A DNA stretch of 64,000 bases from JBDOQU01 sp039839375 (lineage in GTDB: Bacteria > Pseudomonadota > Alphaproteobacteria > DSM-16000 > Inquilinaceae). The position numbers and the translations under genes are program-made. The notes below the pieces were generated by a model. The model did not search any database and was not told where the DNA came from. It saw only the letters and a program-made list of their open reading frames with translations. Shown piece by piece: positions 43,379 through 50,530 of the stretch (the stretch's first letter is position 1; the number at the start of each line of letters is the position of its first letter). The DNA is taken from assembly GCF_039839375.1 (NCBI RefSeq), contig NZ_JBDOQU010000004.1, forward strand, positions 186,001 through 250,000, read 5' to 3'.

Positions 43379-44443
43379 TTACTCTTCACCGCCTTCTTCG
43401 CCGGGCTCCGGAACTTCGATGGCGCCGACGCTGACGCTGATGTTGTTGCCAACGGCCGTGGCGATCGAGGACACGATCGGCCGGCCCAGAACGTCGAGAT
43501 CGTCATTGGCCAGCTCGTCCACGCCCAGGTTGTAGTAGCCCTGGAGGGTCACGTCGTGGACGTTGGACACCGCATTGACGTTGGCGTGGCTGTACTGGCT
43601 GATGTTCGCCGTGACCACCGCGTCGTCGGGCGTGGCGGGATCGACGGTCAGGCTGTAATTGTTGCCCACCGCCGTCGCCGTGCTGTCGACCGTCGCATTC
43701 AGGATGTAGGAGACATCCGAAACGGCTTCGACCTTGGCCGCGTCGAAGTACCAGTCGCCATACAGACTCTGCTCGGCGTCGGCGTTGACCGCGACCGTGC
43801 TCTCGATCGAGGCGTTGTTGCCCACGGCCGTGGCCGTGCTGATGACCTCCGGCAGTTGGCTGATCGCGTTGGCGACGAAGCCGGTCGGCACATAGACGTT
43901 GCCGGAGACGGTCACGTCGAGTTCGCCGCTGGTCGTGCCGACGACATCCAGGCCGTTCGGCTCATCGCCGTTAACGCCGCCGGTTACGGTTCCAGCAACG
44001 TCCGACTGGTTCGTGCCCGCCGGCTGTCCGGCGATGCCCACAAGCCCGTTGATCGCCTGCTGATTGGACGATGTGCCGTTCGCGCCGGTGCTGTCGATGT
44101 CCACGAAGCCGGTGGCGTTGCCGGTGACGTCCAGCGAGCCCGAAGTGGTTCCGGTCAGCGTGACCGGGACCAATTCATATTCCACCGGCTGATGGTTGTA
44201 GATGCCGTAGACGGTGGAATAGGCGGTGACGTCGCCCTTCTGGATCTGAACGGTTTCGACCGTCACCATGCCCGACGGATCGAAGTAGGAATAGACGTCG
44301 ACCTCGATATCGATGTCGGTCCAGACATCCAGGTACCAGTCCCAATGGGAGTGGTCGAACGCCTGGGCCGAGCCGGCCCCGAGGCCGACGGCCAGCGCGC
44401 ATGCCGCGGTGGCGGTCGCCAGTACGAGTTTACGTGTTGCCAT
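43379..44443 (-). CDS. hfaD: HfaD-like secreted repeat protein
   Basis: This 354-residue exported protein has a signal peptide cleaved near AQA (residue 28). The mature part is acidic, rich in Thr, Val, Asn and Gly, and contains ETVQIQKGDVTA near residue 63. The motif ATAVGNN occurs three times (residues 204-210, 256-262, 328-334), each inside a predicted beta-strand segment. This matches the HfaD holdfast-attachment proteins, which have several TA-x-GN repeats, and resembles curlin-style beta-solenoid subunits. The C-terminus is very acidic (EPGEEGGEE). Its start overlaps the end of hfaB by 14 bases, so both are made together. Confidence 0.7.
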   Translation of the reverse strand: MATRKLVLATATAACALAVGLGAGSAQAFDHSHWDWYLDVWTDIDIEVDVYSYFDPSGMVTVETVQIQKGDVTAYSTVYGIYNHQPVEYELVPVTLTGTTSGSLDVTGNATGFVDIDSTGANGTSSNQQAINGLVGIAGQPAGTNQSDVAGTVTGGVNGDEPNGLDVVGTTSGELDVTVSGNVYVPTGFVANAISQLPEVISTATAVGNNASIESTVAVNADAEQSLYGDWYFDAAKVEAVSDVSYILNATVDSTATAVGNNYSLTVDPATPDDAVVTANISQYSHANVNAVSNVHDVTLQGYYNLGVDELANDDLDVLGRPIVSSIATAVGNNISVSVGAIEVPEPGEEGGEE

Positions 44444-45272
44444 TGTCAGAGTTCCTCTCTTCTAGAACGCCGTCCATGTACCCGGTCTCCACGAGGGCGC
44501 AGTTGGGGCCCGCGGGGAGACCGAGGAATTCCGTCATGATCTGGTGCACACCCATTTCCACGACGGACCTGACGCCGAGCTGGAGCGGCTCGTTCTGGAT
44601 TCTCCCGGCGTCAAACTCGACAAGCGTGTCCCCGAAGAAGCGGAAGACGTTGGCTTCCACCTCATAGCCGAGGATCTGCTTCTGAAGGCTGGTGACGTAG
44701 CGGACCGCGAAGGTCCGGGCGTCGACGACGCGCATGTCCAGCGCGACGTTGATGATGACCGTCCGCGCCCCGGCGCCGATGCCCGACACGTAGAGGCCGG
44801 CGCCCTCGCTGACGATGTTGTAGTTCAGCTCCGTCAGCGCGCCGAGGATCAGGAAATCGAACGGCGCGATCTGGAAATCCTGCTTGCCGATCGGCAGCAT
44901 TCCCTGCTCGGCCATCCGCACCTCGGCCAGCGGGACCCGCAGGTCGAACCGCTCCACCAGATGCGCCTTGCCGGTCTTGAAGAGCGCGCTCATGACCATT
45001 TCCGACACGCCCTGGGTCAGGGCGTTGCCGTTCTCGTCATAGTTGATCTGCCCCGTCTTGTCGGCAACCTCACCGACGGAGAAGGTCGGCAGGTTGTTCG
45101 CCGCGATCTGCTGCATTGAGCGCAGGCATTGCGAATAGGGCGTGTCGTTGTCGGTGACGGGGAAGCTGTAGACCGGCTGCACGCCATTATCCGGATAGAC
45201 GCCGGTGCCGGCGCAGGCGGACAGAAGCATGGTCGCCGCCGAGATGGTCAGTGCTGCGCGGATCCCATGCAT
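44430..45272 (-). CDS. hfaB: CsgG/HfaB-family outer-membrane secretion lipoprotein
   Basis: This 280-residue lipoprotein has a signal with lipobox MLLSAC (C20). The CsgG-type domain shows FSVGEVADKTGQINYDENGN, LTQGVSEMVMSALFKTG, LVERFDLRVPLAEVRMAEQ and ILGALTELNYNIVSEGAGLYVSG. In CsgG these form a nine-subunit outer-membrane pore for unfolded subunits; HfaB is the holdfast-anchor member. It is the first gene of the operon and would export the HfaD- and HfaA-like proteins. A CtrA-type box lies 182 bases upstream. Genes for curli chaperones (csgE, csgF) were not seen, which favours HfaB over CsgG. Confidence 0.85.
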   Translation of the reverse strand: MHGIRAALTISAATMLLSACAGTGVYPDNGVQPVYSFPVTDNDTPYSQCLRSMQQIAANNLPTFSVGEVADKTGQINYDENGNALTQGVSEMVMSALFKTGKAHLVERFDLRVPLAEVRMAEQGMLPIGKQDFQIAPFDFLILGALTELNYNIVSEGAGLYVSGIGAGARTVIINVALDMRVVDARTFAVRYVTSLQKQILGYEVEANVFRFFGDTLVEFDAGRIQNEPLQLGVRSVVEMGVHQIMTEFLGLPAGPNCALVETGYMDGVLEERNSDNGNT

Positions 45273-45648
45273 GCGTCTCTCCCTGCCCCGGCCCGGACCT
45301 GTGGCGTTACCGGTCTCGCTTGGCGGCGCCGGCGCTTCAGGTCAGGAAATTTTTGAATTCATGGCCTCGATTTGGCGCAGTAATTGTGCGCGAAATGCCC
45401 CGGATCGGAAGCACGCTTTGGTATCGGCGGAAGGCAATTCCGGCGGGCGGGCGTTAACGATTAATTAACTAAAATGCGCCGGAAGGTGGATATCCGTTGG
45501 GCTAGGCAAGCGCGGAAGACGGTGGAAGGAAACCCTTCCGGATAGCGTCCAAAGAGAATCGGCCCGCTACCTCATCGACGTTCGTTCTGTGGATTGCGCC
45601 GTCTACTCTGGAAGAGCGGTGGGATTTTCAGCGAGGCCGGAGCGTGCC
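45273..45648. other. Intergenic region between divergent hfaB and LuxR genes
   Basis: No gene is supported in these 376 bases. They hold a CtrA-type site (separate entry), an AT-rich stretch GGAAATTTTTGAATTC near 45345-45360 and a TAAAAT box just right of the CtrA site. A small hairpin GGAAGG-AAACCC-TTCC lies near 45524-45540. Both divergent promoters are expected here. Confidence 0.6.
45454..45469. promoter_or_regulatory. CtrA-type box upstream of hfaB and LuxR
   Basis: TTAAC-GATTAA-TTAAC matches the full CtrA consensus TTAAC-N6-TTAAC (also TTAA-N7-TTAA) without mismatch. It sits 182 bases from the hfaB start and 180 bases from the divergent LuxR start, in an AT-rich pocket. CtrA is the cell-cycle master regulator of alphaproteobacteria and controls holdfast and pole genes in Caulobacter. 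Confidence 0.7.
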
Positions 45649-46320
45649 ATGTCCTGTGAAGACGCCTTCGCGGCACGGCCGCAGATCCTGATCGTCGTCG
45701 ACCGGCTGCAGCGGTCCCGCCGGCTGGCCCGCATCTTCGGTGGCGGCGGGGTCGCGATCGGCGGCATCGTCCGCCGGTTGGCCGACCTGTCCGACGCCCT
45801 GGCGCGGCAGAGGGTGGACGCGGTGGTGACATCGCCGCGCTTCCTGGGGGCCGTGGCGTCGCGGCTGTCCCAGCCTGCCGTCTCCGCCCCTGCCAATGCC
45901 AAGCCGCTGATCCTGCTGCTGCTGAGAAACCCGGCCGATCTGGGCGTCATCGGCAGCGCCCAGAAAGCCGACGGCTGGATATTCGAGGATTGGGAGATCG
46001 GCCGGCTGCGCCAGGCCCTGCTGCTGGCGCGCTTCGGCCTCACCGTGCTGCCCGACATCCGCCGGCTGCTGGGCGGCCGCATGGCGCGGCGGCGGACGTC
46101 ACGGCTGGATGATCTGTCTGACCTTCAGCGGCGGACCCTGAAGATGCTGTCGCACGGCCTCTCCAACAAGGACATCGCGGTCGCCCTCTCCGTCGGCGAG
46201 GCGACGGTGAAGGCCGCCGTGCGCGGCATCATCATCAGGCTGGGCCTGCGCAACAGGACGGAGGCCGCGGTGTTCGCGGCCTCCCATTATCGCAGGATGG
46301 AGACGGAGAGGCCTACATGA
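45649..46320 (+). CDS. LuxR-type regulator with degenerate receiver domain
   Basis: The 223-residue protein carries a LuxR/NarL HTH near the C-terminus (LSDLQRRTLKMLSHGLSNKDIA, then GEATVKAAVRGIIIRLGLRNRTEAAVFAA). The N-terminal domain (ILIVVDRLQRSRRLARIF...) follows the receiver fold but has no aspartate at the phosphorylation position (AVVTSPRFL). The ATG at 45649 has GGAGCG upstream; an earlier ATG at 45589 would add 20 residues unlike the family. It is divergent from the hfa-like operon and a paralogue of the regulators at 42178 and 47125. Its end overlaps the convergent secreted-protein gene by 8 bases. Confidence 0.8.
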   Translation: MSCEDAFAARPQILIVVDRLQRSRRLARIFGGGGVAIGGIVRRLADLSDALARQRVDAVVTSPRFLGAVASRLSQPAVSAPANAKPLILLLLRNPADLGVIGSAQKADGWIFEDWEIGRLRQALLLARFGLTVLPDIRRLLGGRMARRRTSRLDDLSDLQRRTLKMLSHGLSNKDIAVALSVGEATVKAAVRGIIIRLGLRNRTEAAVFAASHYRRMETERPT

Positions 46321-46804
46321 CGTCCAGCATCGCGATCCACTGGTCGATCGACGCGGACCATCTGGAATGCAGGCCGGGGGTGCCGTTCAAGCCATCCGCC
46401 ACCGCCACGCGCCGGTACAGGCTGTCGGAGATCGAGCTGGCGCTGTCGCTGTAATAGGGGAAGGGGCCAAGCCCCTCCGCCCCGCGCGACGGGCCCATCA
46501 CGGCGGACCGGGGCAGCAGCACGCCGCTCAGCGTTCGGATATGGGCCTCATTGTCCTTGCCCTCCACCACCGTCACCAGCGATCCGTCGAAGGCCCTCAG
46601 CATGTCGTCGGGGCGCACGCCGTCGATCTCATCCAGCAGGATCGCCTGGCGATAGGCGTTGCTCATGCCGATGTCCGAAAGCCCGCCGGGTCTCGGGAAA
46701 TTGTAGGGCTCGTTGAAAAGCTGCGCGTCGGCTGCCTTCGGGACGACGGTCGATCCGATCGCCGCGACGGCGAGGGCGCAGAGCAGAAAACGAACAAGCC
46801 TCAT
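46313..46804 (-). CDS. Secreted protein sharing the PYNF motif with the HfaA-like protein
   Basis: This 163-residue protein has a signal peptide (MRLVRFLLCALAVAAIGSTV, cleavage after ADA). The mature N-terminus QLFNEPYNFPRP aligns with QMMERPYNFQPR of the HfaA-like protein, followed in both by an IA/IG-x-S-x-R/AYR helix. The rest (LRAFDGSLVTVVEGKDNEAH and SISDSLYRRVAVADGL) is not recognised. AAGGAG precedes the ATG at 46804. The shared motif at the mature N-terminus might be a sorting signal for the HfaB pore. It is likely another client or accessory of the surface system. Confidence 0.6.
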   Translation of the reverse strand: MRLVRFLLCALAVAAIGSTVVPKAADAQLFNEPYNFPRPGGLSDIGMSNAYRQAILLDEIDGVRPDDMLRAFDGSLVTVVEGKDNEAHIRTLSGVLLPRSAVMGPSRGAEGLGPFPYYSDSASSISDSLYRRVAVADGLNGTPGLHSRWSASIDQWIAMLDVM

Positions 46805-46829
46805 GGCGACTCCTTCTCCCATCATCGGG

Positions 46830-47124
46830 ATCGCAATCTCTTTCGACTTTAGAATAAGGCTCCCCCTCAGCCGATAGGCAAGACTCGCTACCTCTTCTGC
46901 GTCGGCTCTTACCTCTTTGTGATTACTGGAAAGGCGCGGTCTTTCTCTTGTTCAGCGAGAACGGAATTCCTCACGCGGGCTCGACCATGGTTAAAATAAT
47001 ATGGCAATCAGACAGTCAACAGCGCATAATAATTATAATCTTGTCGAAAACTGAATATAATGCGGCCAAATTCTCTTCCGTCCTGTTCCTTGCGGGAAAA
47101 CCTGAGGCTCAACTGACAGGAAGA
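46830..47124. other. AT-rich intergenic region before the third LuxR gene
   Basis: About 295 bases without a supported gene. The right half is AT-rich and has TATAAT at 47034-47039 and again at 47056-47061, neither with a good -35, and the local palindrome ATAATTAT near 47029-47036. The open frame through it encodes no recognisable protein. Confidence 0.5.
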
Positions 47125-47826
47125 ATGCCGATGACTGATGGACAGGCCCGCTGCCTCATCGTTGGCGGCGACCAGCTTCTTCGCGAAGGATTGCAGCGGG
47201 TCCTCTCCGGCGTGGTCGATGTGGTCGACATGTTCGACACGCTCATCCACGGCATGAACGGCCGGTCCGAACCGCCCGCCGTCGATATCGTCCTCCTTCT
47301 GGAATGGCATCCGGGCGACCTCCAGTTCCTCGAATGCCTCCGCCGCCTGCGGTCGGGGTCTCCCAAGCGGCGGGTGGTCATCCTCGGCCGCGACCTCGAC
47401 GCGTGGAGCATCCGGGTTGCCCTGAAGGAAGGGGTGGACGGCTATCTCGTCAGGGATTTCGGCGCGCCGGCACTTCTCCACTCGCTTCATCTGGTGCTGC
47501 TGGGCGAAGGCGTCTTCCCCCGGCGCGTGGTCCAGCAGCTCCTCCAGGGCGGGGTGGAGAATGGCGGCCTCTCACGCCATGGGGAGATGCCGGTCCTCTC
47601 CAACCGCCAGACGGAGATCCTGGAGCGGATCGCCAACGGCCAGTCCAACAAGGAGATCGCCCGCGGCCTCGGCACCAGCGAGGCCACGGTGAAGGTCCAT
47701 GTCCGCTCCGTCTTGCGCAAGATCGGGGTGGAGAACAGGACCCAGGCCGCCATCTGGGCGCATGCCCACGGCGTCGGCCAGGGTGAGCTGACTCCCCGTC
47801 CTTCCGCGGCGGCCGCTCCGGTCTAG
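47125..47826 (+). CDS. LuxR-type regulator with altered receiver domain
   Basis: This 233-residue protein has a C-terminal LuxR HTH (LSNRQTEILERIANGQSNKEIARGLG, split; EATVKVHVRSVLRKIGVENRTQAAIWA). The receiver-like front half is CLIVGGDQLLREGLQRVLSG with only one acid in the pocket; at the phospho-acceptor position it reads VLLLEWHP with no aspartate. It should bind DNA without phosphorylation or respond to another cue. The ATG at 47125 follows CAGGAAGA; the upstream frame is AT-rich non-coding. It is the third such regulator around the hfa-like cluster. Confidence 0.82.
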   Translation: MPMTDGQARCLIVGGDQLLREGLQRVLSGVVDVVDMFDTLIHGMNGRSEPPAVDIVLLLEWHPGDLQFLECLRRLRSGSPKRRVVILGRDLDAWSIRVALKEGVDGYLVRDFGAPALLHSLHLVLLGEGVFPRRVVQQLLQGGVENGGLSRHGEMPVLSNRQTEILERIANGQSNKEIARGLGTSEATVKVHVRSVLRKIGVENRTQAAIWAHAHGVGQGELTPRPSAAAAPV

Positions 47827-47835
47827 TGCCCCCGC

Positions 47836-48300
47836 CTAGTGCAGCGTAGCCGATCCGGCGTGAAGGGTCGCTTCCCGTGAATGGCCGAAAGCCCGCTCCG
47901 GCGGGATATCGACCGGCGGGAAGACCATCCCGGCGTCGGAGAAGACGCGCCCGATATCCCGAAGGATGCCGCCCGCCGCCCGGCAGGCCGTCTCCGTCAG
48001 CATCGAGTGCAGCAGCAAGGGGCCCTCCAGGCTTGCGCCGCCCTGATAGAGCGCCGCCAGGTCCAGGATGCGCCGTTCGTCCTCCGACAGCCCCTTCTGG
48101 CACGGGCAGTTGATGTCCAGCTGCCGGATCGCGCCATGGCCGACGACGACCATCAGATTGTCGACCAGCCCCACAGCGCGCGGCGCGCCGGCCCGCGAAT
48201 AGGCCTCATGCAGTTTCTCGCCCACCGGAATGCGCTTCTGAAGGCCGACCACCCAGATGCGCATCGACCACAGAAGCATCTGCTCCGCGAAGCTCAGCAT
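47836..48300 (-). CDS. Hypothetical protein downstream of a Fur box
   Basis: This 154-residue predicted cytoplasmic protein is largely helical: MLSFAEQMLLWSMRIWVVGL at the front, HGAIRQLDINCPCQKGLSEDE in the middle with a CPC pair, and LLLHSMLTETACRAAGG later. I do not recognise the family. Starts at 48375 or 48399 are possible but lie inside the Fur box. The ATG at 48300 has TGGAGC upstream and leaves a reasonable leader, so it is preferred. Its end is 9 bases from the convergent LuxR gene. Iron regulation and the CPC motif suggest a role in iron or redox handling, as inference only. Confidence 0.55.
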   Translation of the reverse strand: MLSFAEQMLLWSMRIWVVGLQKRIPVGEKLHEAYSRAGAPRAVGLVDNLMVVVGHGAIRQLDINCPCQKGLSEDERRILDLAALYQGGASLEGPLLLHSMLTETACRAAGGILRDIGRVFSDAGMVFPPVDIPPERAFGHSREATLHAGSATLH

Positions 48301-48374
48301 GTCGCTGCTCCAGGCTCTGTCGTCCTGGGATGAAAGATGGTTCGCCAACGGATCCTCCTCGACGGGAGCGATCA

Positions 48375-48395
48375 TGATAATGAGAATGATTATCA
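48375..48395 (-). promoter_or_regulatory. Fur-type box
   Basis: TGATAAT-N7-ATTATCA is a perfect 7-7-7 inverted repeat; the minus-strand core reads GATAATCATTCTCATTATC, close to the classical 19-base Fur consensus. It lies 75 bases before the preferred start of the hypothetical gene at 48300 and overlaps alternative starts. The repeat cluster lies upstream of it, with no other gene to control. Confidence 0.8.
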
Positions 48396-48429
48396 TTTTC
48401 CAGCGACATTTCCGGGACGCCAGTCGGCC

Positions 48430-48708
48430 AATCCGGCCCCGAGCCGGCATCCACGCAGTGTCGGTACCCTATGGATGCTGGATCAAGTCCAGCATGACAT
48501 TGTTTTTGTTGGTCATTCCGGACTTGATCCGGAATCCATGGGCCGTTGCCGCGTCACCGGCGGCGAAGGACCGGGCGCCGTCCCGGCGGCCATCGACGCC
48601 GCATGGATGCCGGATCGGGGTCCGGCATGACGGCTTTCTTCTCGAAAACCTCACCTTGAGCCTGTCGAAAGGTGCGTACCCGCATGGTTCGACAGGCTCA
48701 CCATGAGG
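48430..48708. repeat. Repeat cluster A plus repeat B
   Basis: Family-A arms are seen near 48474-48497 (ATGCTGGA-TCAAG-TCCAGCAT), 48514-48537 (ATTCCGGA-CTTGA-TCCGGAAT), joined by GACATTGTTTTTGTTGG, and 48606-48630 (ATGCCGGA...TCCGGCAT). A family-B hairpin (CTTGAGCCTGTCGAA with TTCGACAGGCTCACC) ends the block at 48649-48708. It lies between znuB and the Fur-box gene on the same strand and may end the znuCB transcript. Confidence 0.85.
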
Positions 48709-48733
48709 AAGAGAGGTCAGGCCCTGCCATCCC

Positions 48734-49531
48734 TCACGACCGCTGCACGAACGCGCCGGCCATCTGGCTGAGGAGGAACAGCGACAGCGCCGCCACCACG
48801 ACCGACGGGCCGGACGGCGTGTCCCAGAGGAGGGAGGCGAGGATGCCGCCGGCGACCGACGCTGCGCCCGCCAGGCTGGCCATCGCGGCCATCTGCTCCG
48901 GCGTCCGGGCGAAGCGCCGCGCCGTGGCCGCCGGGATGATCAGCAGGGAGGTGATCAGCAATATGCCCACCACCTTCATCGCGATCGCGATCACCGTCGC
49001 CAGAAGCAGGGTGAAGACCAGCCGGACGGCCAGCGCGTTGACCCCTTCGGCCCGCGCCAGCTCGTCGCTGACGGTGATCGCCAGCATCCGCCGCCAGATC
49101 AGCGCCAGCACCGCCAGAACGGCCGCGCCGCCGGCATAGATCCAGGCCAGGTCGGTGATCCCCACGGACAGGATATCGCCGAACAGATAGGCCATCAAAT
49201 CGATCCGGAGCCCGTCGAGGAAGCTGATCGTCACCAGCCCCAGCGCCAGCGCGGAATGCGACAGCAACCCCAGCAGCGTGTCGGTCGCAAAACGCTGCTG
49301 CTCCTGCAGGAAGACGATGACCAGGGCCAGCGCGGCGCAGGTGAAGACCACCCCGATCGTCAAATCGACCGAAAGGAGGAAGCCCAGCGCGACGCCCAGC
49401 AGCGCCGAATGGGACAGGCTGTCGCCGAAATAGGCCATCCGCCGCCAGACCACGAAGCAGCCCAGCGGCCCCGCCACCAGCGCCACCCCGATGCCGGCCA
49501 GCAGCGCGCGGACCACGAAATCGTCAAGCAT
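48734..49531 (-). CDS. znuB: Zinc ABC transporter permease
   Basis: This 265-residue membrane protein of the ZnuB/ABC-3 family has eight or so helices: VRALLAGIGVALVAGPLGCFVVWRRMAYFGDSLSHSALLG, split over the first two helices and the coupling loop, and later VKVVGILLITSLLIIPAATAR. The ATG at 49531 overlaps the end of znuC by 8 bases. It forms the channel of the high-affinity zinc importer with ZnuA and ZnuC. Confidence 0.92.
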   Translation of the reverse strand: MLDDFVVRALLAGIGVALVAGPLGCFVVWRRMAYFGDSLSHSALLGVALGFLLSVDLTIGVVFTCAALALVIVFLQEQQRFATDTLLGLLSHSALALGLVTISFLDGLRIDLMAYLFGDILSVGITDLAWIYAGGAAVLAVLALIWRRMLAITVSDELARAEGVNALAVRLVFTLLLATVIAIAMKVVGILLITSLLIIPAATARRFARTPEQMAAMASLAGAASVAGGILASLLWDTPSGPSVVVAALSLFLLSQMAGAFVQRS

Positions 49532-50420
49532 CGCCGCGCCCTCCATCGGGGCCGTGCTCGTGCATATGCCCATGATCATGCCCGCACCCGTCCTCCAGCG
49601 GCGCCACCTCGCCGGACAATGTGTGGGCGTGGGCATGATCGTGCCGGTAGACGGCCACGCTGCGCGATCCTTGCGCGCCGAACAGCGCCTGATATTCCGG
49701 ATGCTCGCTGACCGCCTCGGGCGTGCCGGCGCAGCAGACATGACCGTTGAGGCACAGCACGCTGTCGGTCGCCGCCATCACGACATGCAGATCGTGGGAC
49801 ACGAGCATGACGCCGCAGCCATGGCGGTCGCGGATGCGGCGGATCAGCTCGTAGAGGTCGGCCTGTCCGGCATAGTCGACATTCTGCGTCGGCTCGTCCA
49901 GGACCAGCAGCGCCGGCTCCCGGATCAGGGCGCGAGCCAGCAGCACCCGCTGCGTCTCGCCGCCCGACAGGGTCTGGACTTCGCGGTCCAGCAGATGCTC
50001 CGCGCCGACCTCCGCCAGGCTCCGCCGCGCCGCCTCTTGGGCGACCGGCCGGGGCAGGGACATCAGCCGCGCCACGCTCATCGGCAGCACCGGATCGATC
50101 GACAGGCGCTGGGGCACATAGCCGACGGTCAGCCCCTCGGCCCGCCGGACGGAGCCCTGCGTCGGTTTCAGAAGGCCAAGCACGATCCGCGCCAGCGTCG
50201 TCTTGCCGGCCCCGTTCGGCCCGATCAGCGTCAGGATCTCACCCGGCCTGACGGAAAGCGAGATATCGTGCAGCACCCGCCGGTCACGGAACCTCATGCC
50301 GACGCCGCGGAGCGCGACGAGGTCGTGGAAATCTGACTTTCTGGCCGACAAGAGGGCTTCCCCCGAAATGCGTCGGCGCCTGGTATAGCGATCGGGAAGC
50401 GTGATGTCTCGGGCGTGCAT
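49524..50420 (-). CDS. znuC: Zinc ABC transporter ATPase with His-rich tail
   Basis: This 298-residue ATPase shows Walker A GPNGAGKT, signature LSGGETQR, Walker B LLVLDEPTQNVD and H-loop VSHDLH. The C-terminal 40 residues are histidine-rich (HDHAHAHTLSG, CGHDHGHMHEHG), a likely zinc-binding tail that some ZnuC proteins carry. The start at 50420 lies 41 bases from the Zur box; a shorter start inside the protein is possible because the first 30 residues are not conserved. It is divergent from znuA and co-transcribed with znuB. Confidence 0.9.
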   Translation of the reverse strand: MHARDITLPDRYTRRRRISGEALLSARKSDFHDLVALRGVGMRFRDRRVLHDISLSVRPGEILTLIGPNGAGKTTLARIVLGLLKPTQGSVRRAEGLTVGYVPQRLSIDPVLPMSVARLMSLPRPVAQEAARRSLAEVGAEHLLDREVQTLSGGETQRVLLARALIREPALLVLDEPTQNVDYAGQADLYELIRRIRDRHGCGVMLVSHDLHVVMAATDSVLCLNGHVCCAGTPEAVSEHPEYQALFGAQGSRSVAVYRHDHAHAHTLSGEVAPLEDGCGHDHGHMHEHGPDGGRGDA

Positions 50421-50460
50421 CGGGAACCGGATGGGTGACGGAACGGGGTGGACTGGATAA

Positions 50461-50483
50461 GAAACGTTATACTATAACATTTC
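50461..50483. promoter_or_regulatory. Zur box between znuC and znuA
   Basis: A near-perfect 23-base palindrome with core GTTATA-C-TATAAC (50466-50478) and outer arms GAAAC and ATTTC. This agrees with the Zur consensus. It lies in the divergent znuC/znuA gap and should repress both transcripts when zinc is sufficient. Confidence 0.88.
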
Positions 50484-50530
50484 TGTTCGTCATGATTTTT
50501 CTTCCCCCGATGATGTCGAGGCAGCCCCCG

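Noticed and set aside
44430..45272. True curli (csg) operon
   Set aside because: Only the CsgG-type pore is shared; csgE, csgF and 22-residue curlin repeats are missing, and the companion proteins fit HfaD/HfaA better.
48301..48450. N-terminal extension MIIILIIM of the Fur-box protein
   Set aside because: This hydrophobic stretch is just the translation of the Fur palindrome; a start with a ribosome site lies downstream at 48300.
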